Positions 9,546 through 19,638 of a stretch of 64,000 bases of DNA are shown here, one piece after another. This stretch comes from Hygrocybe punicea (Eukaryota; Basidiomycota; Agaricomycetes; Agaricales; Hygrophoraceae). The notes under the pieces are model-generated. The model saw only the letters and a program-made list of their open reading frames with translations. It did no database searches and had not been told where the DNA came from. Location of the stretch: NCBI GenBank assembly GCA_963556145.1, contig OY744463.1:496001-560000 (forward strand), given 5' to 3'. Each line of letters begins with the position of its first letter. Position 1 is the first letter of the stretch. The position numbers and the translations under genes are program-made.

Positions 9546-12500
9546 ATGTCCACAAGCACCAGTGCTCGTACCCCAGACATGATGCCCCTACTAGGGCAGA
9601 AGTCTGCCCCAGCTAAATTCAAAGGAAGCTATGAAGAAGTCAAGAGATTCTTAAGGCATTACAATCAAATGTGCAAATCCTATGCTGTTTCTGATAAAGA
9701 GAAATGTGAAAGGATTGTAGATTACTGCTCCACCAAAGTAGTCAAGCTCATTGAAGCCCTGGAGAGTTACATATCCCAGGACTGGAATACTCTTGAGAAA
9801 GATATTACTCGCTACTTTGATGCTGCCCTAAAGGAAACAAGATACATTGTTAGAGATCTCATGACCCTTGCACGCATTTGGAAACTTAAGCAGATCAGAA
9901 CTCTCACCAAATGGAAGCAATATGAACGCAGGTTCATTACTATTGCAGGATGGTTAGAGAGCAAGAAGAAGATCTCTGCAGATGAAAAGGCTGCATACTT
10001 CTGGCATGGAATCAACAAGAACCTCAGACATATCATTGAGACACGTCTCAACACTGGATCAACACCTTTAGATGTCACATCTCCATTCCCTATGAAAGAT
10101 GTCATTAAGGTTGCAGAAACTCTATTTGAAAGGAATAGGTTTGACATGAATCTAGCAGATTCAGATTCAGATATACCAGGAAGACTAGACAACTCTGTTT
10201 CAGAAGACTCTGATACAGATGATTCATCAGAGTATGATACAGATAGTGACTATGAAGCCTGCATCAAGAGAAAGAAAGCTAGCAAGAAGAAGAAGGCATT
10301 CAAATCCAAGGCATATGATTCAGATGATGAACTATTTAAGAAGACAGTAAGGAAAGAAACTGAGAAGAAAGATAATGGCAGGAAGGGGATAGACAGGAAG
10401 TCTACCTCCACATCATCATCACACCAGAATGAAGTAGAGTCTTTAATCAAGCAAATGGGAAAGCTTTCTTTGGATGATATTAAGTATGGACTAGCATACT
10501 ATAGAGCCTTGAAGCTAGATCCAGACATTGCTCACTGTATTAGCCCACCTGAGTTGAAACAACCTCAGCAAAAGCAAGCACAGTCACAGCAAACACAAAG
10601 ACCTCCCTTCAAAATCTCAGCTGCCAATAGTGTTGGCCTTCCACCAAACCCTTCTACTAGTTCGTTTACCCCTACCAATTCGTTTACTCCTTCCAATGAA
10701 CAAAGAGGACCCATGACCTGCTATGGTTGTGGAGGACAAGGACATGGAATGCAAACATGTTTCCAAATAAATGAATTACTCAAGACAGGCAAGATAACCA
10801 AGGATGGTCTTGGAAGGATTGTTTATCCAGATGGCTCAATAATTCGCAGAAATATGGGTGAGACATTTGTACAAGCAATTGATAGACATGTAGCTGAAAA
10901 GGCCAGCAATGTCCAGTCACACTTCTATGTATTACAAGATCAATTCTCTGATTACTATCAATCTGATGCTGAAGAAGATTTTGAAGCATATACTATACCT
11001 ACAATCAAGGAAGAAGAAATACAAATCCTGCCTGCAGTCAGAGGACCACAGAAAATTGGTGCAGCAAGGAAGGAAGTATTAGATGGAGTATATCCTCCCA
11101 CAGGTATTAAGGCCAAAGGAAAAGAGAATATAAGGCCTAATACAGTACTGCCACCCATTCCTAAAGGCCCAGTCAAACCCGGCCCTCTTTCAGCACAGAA
11201 GCAAGCTCAAGCACATGTACCCGCACCATTACCTTTTGCTCTCAAGAAGACAAACCCATTCCATCCTACAGAAGATCTGCATACAAAACAACCTGTTCCA
11301 ATGGATATAAGAGCCCCAATACATATTCCTTCAGACACAGATTCAGATGTGGAGATGATAGATCCTTCTCCAACAAAGCCAGCCAAGACTCATATACAAG
11401 GACACAAGGCAAACATAGATAAGAACAAGATCATGGCTGAAAGACATAATGCCATAACTCGTCCAAAGCCCACTCCCAGACAATCTGAAATTTCAGTCAA
11501 TATTGGAGAAACTCAAGTTGTCAATCAAATCCTTGACACACCAGTTACCCTGCGCGTTCGTGAAGTATTAGCTTCTTCCAAGGAATTATCTGAGCAATTA
11601 ACAGACATGATCAAGAGAAAGAATGCAAAGGTATCTGCCATTGCAAGCTCATTCATAACCAAGGATCGTGGAGTGTTAATCAGGCTTCAGATGGAATGTG
11701 ATAGAAGACCTATTGAAGCCATCATTGACACTGGATCCCAGTTAAATGTGATTAGTAAAAAAGTCTGGAAAGAAATTATCCAAAGACCTATGGATGTAGG
11801 AAAAATTCTCACAATGAATGATGCTAATGGAGGCGAAGGAACATTAAAAGGATTGGTCTCAGAAGTTCCATTGACTTGTGGTGGTGTCCTTACCTATGCC
11901 AATCTTTACATAGGAGAGACAGTGCCATTTGATTTATTACTTGGAAGACCATGGCAAAGAGGCAACTATGTTTCTATTGATGAAAGAATAGATGGTACAT
12001 ATTTAGTATTCAAGAATCCTGAAGATTTGACAAACAGATTTGAACTAATGGTCACACCAAGCCATTCTCAAGTTAATCACATCAGAGGAGCTACTACTGC
12101 CCATGCCTCAACATCCTATTTATGCACTTTACCTATGGAACTTGAAGAAACCACTACAATTCCTTTAACTAAGTCTTATGAACAAAATAAGGCATTAGTC
12201 CGCTATAATCCGCAATTTCAAACTCCGCTTAAACCGAATTATTTTACCGAAATGATTACATGCTTACAGGATAAGTCTTATTTGGATAAGGATAAGTCTG
12301 AAGTAAAAGGAGATAAAAGTATCTCATGCTTCAATATCCCCAAAAATGCATATGATGGCTCGAAACTTTTTGCATTGTCCATAGCCCATTGTGATGACAT
12401 GAACAATGAAGAATCTGAATTTTCTAAAAGGAGAAAGATAAGAAATGGATTTTCACACCAGGGAAATTTAGATAGGAATTGCTATAAAAACTCTGAAGAA

Positions 12501-15500
12501 ATGGGAGAGACAGTAGCCATGTCTGCTGCACAAACCCCCCAGATCCCACCTTTTATGATCAATAACCACCCTCTTCCTCTCCCTGTAGAAGGGATCCACT
12601 CCAATGGTCATCCAGATGCTGGCCGACTTATCACTTCCTTTTTGGGAAATTCCCTTGATTACCAATCTCCCCATTTAAGTAAATTTTTGATTGCTGCCAC
12701 TGTAGGATATAGGCTTTCTCCGGGGATTGATTCCCTTGGTGTTCCTTTTGAGCACGGAATTTTATTAAATGCTTCTCTAGCTACAATAAATTCTCCAAGT
12801 GTCCCCCCCTCTTTAAGGATGGGACATTTAGTTTTTCAATTTTACCCATTTGCTAACCCTTCTACTGAGGAGAACTTTTCTCCTCCCCCTGTCCCTCCTC
12901 CTTACATAGAGGACTTTTATTCTTTCCCAGTGACCACTCGTGACCCTCGCACGCGCCCCGGCGACATTATTCCGCCCTTAGAACCGCCCCGTAACCCCAT
13001 TAACTTACCGGTCACGCGGATTCCCACGGTTGGCTCTTCTGTCCCCACTATCACGCTCACTGGCGAGGACGACCGCGAATCGTTGTTGACCAACGACGAG
13101 GCGCGCGGTTGGAGCCCAATCGAAGGCTGGGAATGGGACTACGAGGTGGGAAAGATCCCGCTTCATCTGTTCACTGACAAACGACTTCCACTACAGTACA
13201 CGGAGCGTGGCCGTAGACGCCCCTCCCTGACTACTACCATGCCTCCGGAAAATACTTCGACCCTCGCAGATGGTACCACGGACCTTTCCGCGACCACGGA
13301 CAGCAATTTCTTTCATTTCCGGGGATCCGAAGTCCACTCAACGGCCCCCACCAATGACATTCACCATTCCGCCCTCGACATCAGCCGCGACCTGTTCGAA
13401 CATACAGATCGTGACGGATACGAGGCAGGTGATGAAGGGGAAGTAGAATGGCCAGGTTGCACGGTGTGTACTAGGCACCCCGCTCACGAAAAATGCCCGG
13501 ATTTTACCTCACTCACGAAAAAGCCTTCTTTTGACGATTATACGGCCCCGGCGGCCACCGTTCAGCTCGCAATACGCACGGAACCCATGAACGGCCACAA
13601 CGCCATCCCTGATAGTGACCTCCTCGACGTTATTATCCCCACTTCTCCGCGCGCGCCGTTAGTTGCATCCCTCCTCGAATCCACTAACTATATACCGGCA
13701 AATCATGAACGTAGCGCCCCGGCGGCGCTCGTTTATGACCACGGACTCCCACCTGGTCTCAATATGCCGCTTGATGCCCATTTACGCGACACTTCGCCCG
13801 GTCTCATCAATCACTACCCCACTTCCGCGAAAACCCCTGAATTTGTTTTCCCTGCTGATGACGACTGGGACTGGCCCGTCGGCCAGGTCAGATATATCAA
13901 CCCCGTCGTGCTCGAACCGCCCCGCATGCTTTACAACCACGCAGAGGTAAATTACGCATTTCCACCCCCTCCTCATGCCGAATTGGGACGCGAGCCGATT
14001 TCCCGGCCCCCCAGCGATCCGGACCTCTTATCAGACGTCTCCAACCATGCCACCCCTGGTTCCGATGTAGGAAACATTTGGTTCCCTGCTACTTCTTATT
14101 TGCCTACTCCCCCTTTTACCCCCTTTAATAGTAGTGAAAATTTTGTACCTTTAGTCTCTAGCTCCCCTTCTATGTCTTTTGATGATCTATATGGTGATTT
14201 AGAATATTCTCCTAAGTCTCCTATCTTTGAGGAAATTTTGCCAGATTTAAATAATAATAGTGATAATTATTTATATTCTTCAAATAAATACATAGATATT
14301 AAAAATACTTCTATGTCTGTAGATTCTCAATCATCTTCTTCTGTTTATTCTGGGAGTGACTCTGAAAATAAGGCTGTCAAGATCCTAAGCCCCAAACCAG
14401 ATCCACTCACCATCATTATTCCTCATACCACTTCCATAAATTCATCTCTACCTCAGCCTTATCAGGAACCTGGATCTAGGACTAGACCTATCAGTGTGTC
14501 CTCTTCTGAGGACATTAATTCATCTTCTGATGAATCCATGGACACAGACTCAGATGAAGAATTAGAATGGTTCGCTTGGACTAGGTCTGATTCCCCAGAT
14601 TCAGAAGCAATAACAGAATTTAATTCAGACCTCAGTCAGGCCATTGAAGAAGCCCAGCAGCCGCTCGATTCCCCTCCAGGCTTGATATCGCTTTCGCCTA
14701 CACCACCCCCACTTGAAGATATACCTTTGTTACAATTGCCACCTGTCTCAGACAATACTTGGTCCTTGCCAGAGGGTGAGGAAATCAATACCCCCTCTGA
14801 TGAATATGCCAGACTTCCATTTGATCGTGCCAATGCCTTAAATGCAGGAGAACGCATTTCGCCCTTATTTCCCTCCAAGGATCCCAGATCCCCATTTAGT
14901 GTCAGATCAGGCCCATTATATCCAGAATCCAATCTACTCACTCAGCTTCGCATGGAAGCACCTCCTATTCGCCCTCAATCACCCATTCAAGTGTATTCCT
15001 TCACCATCTCCAATGCTGGCTCCTCTCATCAGGACTTAGCTGCTGCAAGAATCTTAACAGCTGAGCCAGACCACATGTCTACATTTGATGTTCACATCAG
15101 TTTCCTCAAAGCTATTAGAGGATCCTTGGTTGAAGGCATTCGCAGAATTGGATTCAAGCTAGCCACCCCTGACTGGAGGGCCCTCATCAATGAAAGGCCT
15201 TCAAATGACCCCGTCCGCTATTATTTCAACCACAAGTGTTTACTATTTCGGTTTCTGGAAGAAGGAGTTTCTGAAGGACTACCTGAACCTGCAACAGAGC
15301 ATTTTAGGCCCCTTCACTTCACAGAGTCAAACCCTCTCCTTGAAGAAGAAGAAATCACCTTCCTCAAAAATTCCTCTATCATCTTTCGCTCCAATCGCCG
15401 CATGTTACTCTCTGATGCTATCAATGCAGTCTTGGATATGCGCTTTCGCCGCCCTGAAGCAGTGGCAGATTTGCTTAAGGAAGGATATTTTGATCCTCCC

Positions 15501-15527
15501 AAATATCACAAGTCCACAATTACTTAG
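9546..15527 (+). CDS. Gag-protease polyprotein with long C-terminal extension, copy 1
   Basis: This uninterrupted 1,993-codon frame begins at the first ATG after the primer binding site. Residues ~20-210 are helical and retrotransposon-Gag-like. A Lys-rich stretch lies near 240-255, and a CCHC zinc knuckle at C392-x2-C395-x4-H400-x4-C405. An aspartic protease covers ~700-830, with catalytic D728 in DTGSQLN and a C-terminal FDLLLGRPW loop. Some 1,160 residues follow the protease, much longer than in typical Gag-PR proteins. They include a GC-rich, CpG-rich coding block (residues ~1129-1513) and an acidic Ser/Pro-rich region, then a helical tail. The protein should form the virus-like particle and process the polyproteins. 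Pol overlaps its end in another frame. The third copy encodes an identical protein. Confidence 0.92.
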   Translation: MSTSTSARTPDMMPLLGQKSAPAKFKGSYEEVKRFLRHYNQMCKSYAVSDKEKCERIVDYCSTKVVKLIEALESYISQDWNTLEKDITRYFDAALKETRYIVRDLMTLARIWKLKQIRTLTKWKQYERRFITIAGWLESKKKISADEKAAYFWHGINKNLRHIIETRLNTGSTPLDVTSPFPMKDVIKVAETLFERNRFDMNLADSDSDIPGRLDNSVSEDSDTDDSSEYDTDSDYEACIKRKKASKKKKAFKSKAYDSDDELFKKTVRKETEKKDNGRKGIDRKSTSTSSSHQNEVESLIKQMGKLSLDDIKYGLAYYRALKLDPDIAHCISPPELKQPQQKQAQSQQTQRPPFKISAANSVGLPPNPSTSSFTPTNSFTPSNEQRGPMTCYGCGGQGHGMQTCFQINELLKTGKITKDGLGRIVYPDGSIIRRNMGETFVQAIDRHVAEKASNVQSHFYVLQDQFSDYYQSDAEEDFEAYTIPTIKEEEIQILPAVRGPQKIGAARKEVLDGVYPPTGIKAKGKENIRPNTVLPPIPKGPVKPGPLSAQKQAQAHVPAPLPFALKKTNPFHPTEDLHTKQPVPMDIRAPIHIPSDTDSDVEMIDPSPTKPAKTHIQGHKANIDKNKIMAERHNAITRPKPTPRQSEISVNIGETQVVNQILDTPVTLRVREVLASSKELSEQLTDMIKRKNAKVSAIASSFITKDRGVLIRLQMECDRRPIEAIIDTGSQLNVISKKVWKEIIQRPMDVGKILTMNDANGGEGTLKGLVSEVPLTCGGVLTYANLYIGETVPFDLLLGRPWQRGNYVSIDERIDGTYLVFKNPEDLTNRFELMVTPSHSQVNHIRGATTAHASTSYLCTLPMELEETTTIPLTKSYEQNKALVRYNPQFQTPLKPNYFTEMITCLQDKSYLDKDKSEVKGDKSISCFNIPKNAYDGSKLFALSIAHCDDMNNEESEFSKRRKIRNGFSHQGNLDRNCYKNSEEMGETVAMSAAQTPQIPPFMINNHPLPLPVEGIHSNGHPDAGRLITSFLGNSLDYQSPHLSKFLIAATVGYRLSPGIDSLGVPFEHGILLNASLATINSPSVPPSLRMGHLVFQFYPFANPSTEENFSPPPVPPPYIEDFYSFPVTTRDPRTRPGDIIPPLEPPRNPINLPVTRIPTVGSSVPTITLTGEDDRESLLTNDEARGWSPIEGWEWDYEVGKIPLHLFTDKRLPLQYTERGRRRPSLTTTMPPENTSTLADGTTDLSATTDSNFFHFRGSEVHSTAPTNDIHHSALDISRDLFEHTDRDGYEAGDEGEVEWPGCTVCTRHPAHEKCPDFTSLTKKPSFDDYTAPAATVQLAIRTEPMNGHNAIPDSDLLDVIIPTSPRAPLVASLLESTNYIPANHERSAPAALVYDHGLPPGLNMPLDAHLRDTSPGLINHYPTSAKTPEFVFPADDDWDWPVGQVRYINPVVLEPPRMLYNHAEVNYAFPPPPHAELGREPISRPPSDPDLLSDVSNHATPGSDVGNIWFPATSYLPTPPFTPFNSSENFVPLVSSSPSMSFDDLYGDLEYSPKSPIFEEILPDLNNNSDNYLYSSNKYIDIKNTSMSVDSQSSSSVYSGSDSENKAVKILSPKPDPLTIIIPHTTSINSSLPQPYQEPGSRTRPISVSSSEDINSSSDESMDTDSDEELEWFAWTRSDSPDSEAITEFNSDLSQAIEEAQQPLDSPPGLISLSPTPPPLEDIPLLQLPPVSDNTWSLPEGEEINTPSDEYARLPFDRANALNAGERISPLFPSKDPRSPFSVRSGPLYPESNLLTQLRMEAPPIRPQSPIQVYSFTISNAGSSHQDLAAARILTAEPDHMSTFDVHISFLKAIRGSLVEGIRRIGFKLATPDWRALINERPSNDPVRYYFNHKCLLFRFLEEGVSEGLPEPATEHFRPLHFTESNPLLEEEEITFLKNSSIIFRSNRRMLLSDAINAVLDMRFRRPEAVADLLKEGYFDPPKYHKSTIT
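12930..14085 (+). other. GC-rich, CpG-rich coding island inside Gag-PR
   Basis: Within the same reading frame the codon style changes abruptly. Flanking retroelement codons are A/T-ending, while this ~1.15-kb block uses C/G-ending codons with many CpGs. It encodes residues ~1129-1513. Composition reverts to AT-rich at about 14085. The block contains a small Cys/His cluster (CTVCTRHPAHEKC). This looks like an acquired coding segment, possibly from a host gene, though I recognise no domain. It is also present at 24330-25485 and, inverted, at about 44273-45428. Confidence 0.6.
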
Positions 15528-18500
15528 TGATTTGTTTACTCTTGCAACAATATTTTTGCCCCTATGTCAAACCTCTCTTCTTTATATCTGTCTGTACTAC
15601 ATTTTATTACTTGATGTGATAGTGTACAAGTTTATATTTTCAAAAACTATTCAGGATTTGACATCCTTAGCCAGCCCTAGTATACCTGTGTACAAACAAA
15701 CTGAACTGACAAATATAACTTCTGTCAGACTGTATGAAGAGGACCCTCAAAATTCTAAGCATGAAGATAAGCCACTAGAACAATTCAGTGTATACTATGA
15801 GACTATTAAGGATAGCCAAGAAACAACTATGCCTATTTTAGTCTACCCAGAAGATGAAGACAATCAAGATTACAATCTTAATGAAGTACCAAATAAGCAA
15901 GAAAGTGCCTCAGAAGAAGCAGACTATTACTACATTATAGGAGAAGGAACCTTAATATGTGAAGAAGGAGACATTCTCATATTCCCTTGTGAAGAAACAG
16001 ATAGTCAAGGATATCCATTAACACTTACAGCTTACAAAAGAGTGGACAAGAAAATAAATCCTGTCCCTGGAACCTTTCCAGAAGATGCACGTGTTACAAG
16101 GAAATTTCCCTATGACCCTCTTTCCACATTACCACCACTTCCTATGATACTACCAGACTTCATACCTACAGAGAAGCTTACATCTGAACGTCTGAAGATA
16201 CTCAAGATAAACAATGATGGATTTCTTTGGCCAGAAGAAGAAAAATTATTTACTCACCTCTTGTCACTTAACCAAGATGCTATTGGCTTTGAAGATACTG
16301 AAAGAGGCACACTTAAGGAATCTTACTTTTCACCATACATCATCCCTACTGTCCCACATGTACCCTGGGCATTTCGAAATATTCCTATACCACCAGGACT
16401 TAGAGAAAAAGTCATGGATGTTTTGAAGAGAAAAATAGATGCTGGTGTATATGAACCAAGTCAATCCTCTTATAGGTCAAGATGGTTTTGTGTAAGCAAG
16501 AAGGATGGAAAACTTCGTATAGTCCATGATTTGCAACCTCTCAATGCAGTTACAATACGTGATGCAGGCCTTCCTCCAATACTAGATGAATTTGTAGAAC
16601 CTTTCGCTGGTCGCCAATGCTATACAGTCTTCGATTTACTATGGGGATTTGATGCTAGGAAAGTACATCCTACATCTCGTGACCTCACTGCATTCATGAC
16701 ACCACTGGGATTACTTCGTCTCACATCACTTCCCACTGGATTCACAAATTCACCTGCAGAATTCCAACGTTGTATGTGCTTCATCCTTCAAGATGAAATC
16801 CCTCATACTGCAAATAGCTTCATTGATGATTTACCTATAAAAGGACCTTCATCCATTTATCCTGATCAAGATGGAAGACCAGAAGTTTTACTAGAAAATC
16901 CAGGAATCAGAAGGTTTATTTGGGAGCACGCTCAAGATGTACATCGCATTATGCATCGCCTTGCTTGTGCAGGAATGACAATATCAGCTAAGAAGACACA
17001 ACTTTGCCGCTCAAGTGTCGTGATCGTAGGACAGAAATGCACTCCGGAAGGACGTTGTCCTGATGATAGTAGAGTACAAAAGGTTTTGGACTGGCCCCCA
17101 CTCAAGACTCCCAAGGATGTTAGAGGCTTCCTAGGTCTCTGTGGAACAGTTCGCATTTGGATAGAAAATTATTCTGCACTAGCCAAGCCACTAGCAGAGT
17201 TATTCCATAAAGGAGCAGAGTTTATATGGGATGAAAGAAGACAAGCAGCTTTCCAGGCATTGAAAGAAAAGGTTTCTTCAGCACCTGCACTCCGCTCTAT
17301 TGATTATACATCAGATAGACCCACATATTTATCAGTAGACAGTAGCCATATTGCTGCCGGTTTTATTTTATCACAAGAAGATGAAAATGGAAATCGTCGC
17401 CCTGCTAGATATGGTTCAATACCAATGAGTGAAAGAGAATCCAGATATTCACAGCCAAAACTGGAGTTATATGGACTATACCGCGCGTTACGCCACTGGA
17501 GACTGTATTTAATAGGAATAAAGAATTTACATATAGAGGTAGATGCCAAGTTTATAAAAGGCATGCTCAATGAACCGGATTTACAACCTAATGCAGCCAT
17601 AAACAGATGGATTCAAGGAATTTTATTATTTGACTTCAAACTTATTCATGTACCTGCAACCCAGTTTAGGGGACCAGATGCACTTTCTCGCAGAGAACTT
17701 GCAGATAATGAAGAAATTGAAAAGCATGATGATTCATGGCTAGATGATATTGCCTTGCTTGTTCATGTTCCTGATCCACATGAAATAAGAAAATTTAGCT
17801 TCACTGTCCCTACCAAATTGCCATACAAGGCCATCACACTCCCTTCAAATAATGAAATTAAATTACAACAGGACAAGATACTCATTCAAGTAAAACATTT
17901 TTTATCCACATTGGAAATGCCTTCAACAGATACCTTGCAGGCAAGAAGAAGATTTCTGAAGAAAACTGGACAATTTTATTTAAAAGATGATAAACTGTTT
18001 AGAAGAAATGGCCAGAAAATGCCTTCATTAGTGATTATGAATGCAAAGAAAAGAATCGCCATTCTCACTCAAGCTCATGAAAACTTAGGTCATAAAGGAG
18101 AACAAGCTGTGTTTGACTTAGTCAAACTTCGATTTTTTTGGCCTCATCTCAGAGCAGATGTCCATTACCACATTTCATCATGTCATCAGTGTCAAATTAG
18201 GAGCTTGAAGAAAATCGAAATTTCCCCTACAATTTCTACCCCTACAGCAATTTTTCAAAAGGTATACATTGATGTAATGTTTATGCCACCTTCAGGAGGC
18301 TACCATTTCATTGTAGCAGCACGTGATGATTTATCAGGAGCAACTGAAGTAAAAGCTCTAAGATCAAACAATTCACACAACTTAGCAAAATTCTTCTGGG
18401 AACAGATCTATTGTCGCTATGGTGCCATTGAACATGTAGTTACTGATAATGGAGGAGAAGTCAAAGGAGCATTTGAGTCTCTGCTTAGAAGACTAGGAAT

Positions 18501-19638
18501 TCCTCAGGTTCGCATATCACCCTACAATAAGCATGCAAATGGTGTAATAGAAAGAGGACATTTTACTCTACGTGAAGCCATAGTCAAGTCCTGTGAAAAA
18601 GATAAGACTGGAAAAATCAAGAATTGGCACAAGCACGTAGAGTTAGCATCATTTGCAGACCGAATTACAGTCAGCAGTGTTACTGGATACTCACCTTATT
18701 ATCTACTCCATGGCACTCATCCTATACTTCCCTTTGACCTAACAGAAGCCACATTTATGGTTGAAGGTTTTTGCTCAGGACTTTCTACATCAGATTTGTT
18801 AGCACTCCGCATACGTCAGCTTGGAAGACATCAAGAAGATATTGATAAAGCAGCAGCTGTGCTTAAACAGGCTCGCTTCATATCTAAATTGCAATTTGAT
18901 CAGAGATTTCATAGACGATTGCAAAAACGTGATTATCAGCCAGGAGAACTAGTTCTAGTATATAATAGTCGTTTGGAGATGACTATAGGAAAATTCAAGA
19001 CAGACCCTCGTTACCTTGGCCCATATGAAGTTGTCAGACAAACAAGAAGAGGAACTTATGTTTTAAAAGAATTAGATGGTGCTGTGCATGCTGAGCATTA
19101 TGCAGCATTTCGGATTTTACCATACATTTATCGAACTGACCCTATCCTTTATGAAATAGCAGACCAGGAAGATGAAGCTGCTGAAGTAGAGGATTGCTCA
19201 GTAAATCAGTTAATATCTCTTAAATCAGGAGACATCACAGATATTATTCTTGCCATCAAGCCAGAATTTGCTGCACACATTGCATCACGCACAAAGAATT
19301 TTGAATTTAGAAAATATCAAGTTCCAGCCACTGTCTGTCACATGTGGCTTTATGAAACAACGCCAATCAGTTCCATTACAGGTGTCATTACAGTTGGTTC
19401 AGTAAAAATACCAGGAGAAGTCAATGACCCCTCAGGTCTTGGCAATGATGACTTTGATGCAGGTTTAAAGTTGTCAAAATATGGTTATCCTATATATCAT
19501 CTTCATCAGTTACCAGTGCCACTATCTGCAGATTTACTCCAGAAAAGATACAATACCATTATTCCTCACCGCTATTGTATAGCCCCACACTCATTCATTC
19601 AAGAATTTCCTTTTTCTGCATTGATTCCGATATTCTAG
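15190..19638 (+). CDS. Pol: reverse transcriptase, RNase H, integrase and ASCH-like tail, copy 1
   Basis: The frame is open for 1,482 codons from the first in-frame ATG. It lies +1 relative to Gag-PR and overlaps it by 338 nt, so translation probably needs a frameshift or reinitiation and the true start is uncertain. RT spans ~390-600, with D482 in VFDLLWGF and the catalytic box FIDD at 544-547 in place of the usual YxDD. RNase H carries D717, E759 and D785. Integrase has an HHCC finger (H963, H968, C998, C1001) and DDE residues D1028, D1086 and E1121. A GPY motif is at 1277-1279. Residues ~1350-1470 then resemble an ASCH (PUA-like) domain: AIKPEFAAHI, FEFRKY, MWLYETTP, and later SKYGYPI. A very hydrophobic run at ~115-155 lies just after the Gag stop and may not be translated. 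Confidence 0.92.
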   Translation: MKGLQMTPSAIISTTSVYYFGFWKKEFLKDYLNLQQSILGPFTSQSQTLSLKKKKSPSSKIPLSSFAPIAACYSLMLSMQSWICAFAALKQWQICLRKDILILPNITSPQLLSDLFTLATIFLPLCQTSLLYICLYYILLLDVIVYKFIFSKTIQDLTSLASPSIPVYKQTELTNITSVRLYEEDPQNSKHEDKPLEQFSVYYETIKDSQETTMPILVYPEDEDNQDYNLNEVPNKQESASEEADYYYIIGEGTLICEEGDILIFPCEETDSQGYPLTLTAYKRVDKKINPVPGTFPEDARVTRKFPYDPLSTLPPLPMILPDFIPTEKLTSERLKILKINNDGFLWPEEEKLFTHLLSLNQDAIGFEDTERGTLKESYFSPYIIPTVPHVPWAFRNIPIPPGLREKVMDVLKRKIDAGVYEPSQSSYRSRWFCVSKKDGKLRIVHDLQPLNAVTIRDAGLPPILDEFVEPFAGRQCYTVFDLLWGFDARKVHPTSRDLTAFMTPLGLLRLTSLPTGFTNSPAEFQRCMCFILQDEIPHTANSFIDDLPIKGPSSIYPDQDGRPEVLLENPGIRRFIWEHAQDVHRIMHRLACAGMTISAKKTQLCRSSVVIVGQKCTPEGRCPDDSRVQKVLDWPPLKTPKDVRGFLGLCGTVRIWIENYSALAKPLAELFHKGAEFIWDERRQAAFQALKEKVSSAPALRSIDYTSDRPTYLSVDSSHIAAGFILSQEDENGNRRPARYGSIPMSERESRYSQPKLELYGLYRALRHWRLYLIGIKNLHIEVDAKFIKGMLNEPDLQPNAAINRWIQGILLFDFKLIHVPATQFRGPDALSRRELADNEEIEKHDDSWLDDIALLVHVPDPHEIRKFSFTVPTKLPYKAITLPSNNEIKLQQDKILIQVKHFLSTLEMPSTDTLQARRRFLKKTGQFYLKDDKLFRRNGQKMPSLVIMNAKKRIAILTQAHENLGHKGEQAVFDLVKLRFFWPHLRADVHYHISSCHQCQIRSLKKIEISPTISTPTAIFQKVYIDVMFMPPSGGYHFIVAARDDLSGATEVKALRSNNSHNLAKFFWEQIYCRYGAIEHVVTDNGGEVKGAFESLLRRLGIPQVRISPYNKHANGVIERGHFTLREAIVKSCEKDKTGKIKNWHKHVELASFADRITVSSVTGYSPYYLLHGTHPILPFDLTEATFMVEGFCSGLSTSDLLALRIRQLGRHQEDIDKAAAVLKQARFISKLQFDQRFHRRLQKRDYQPGELVLVYNSRLEMTIGKFKTDPRYLGPYEVVRQTRRGTYVLKELDGAVHAEHYAAFRILPYIYRTDPILYEIADQEDEAAEVEDCSVNQLISLKSGDITDIILAIKPEFAAHIASRTKNFEFRKYQVPATVCHMWLYETTPISSITGVITVGSVKIPGEVNDPSGLGNDDFDAGLKLSKYGYPIYHLHQLPVPLSADLLQKRYNTIIPHRYCIAPHSFIQEFPFSALIPIF

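Noticed and set aside
19100..19638. Chromodomain at the Pol C-terminus
   Set aside because: The expected aromatic-cage pattern is absent; the residues fit an ASCH-like domain better.
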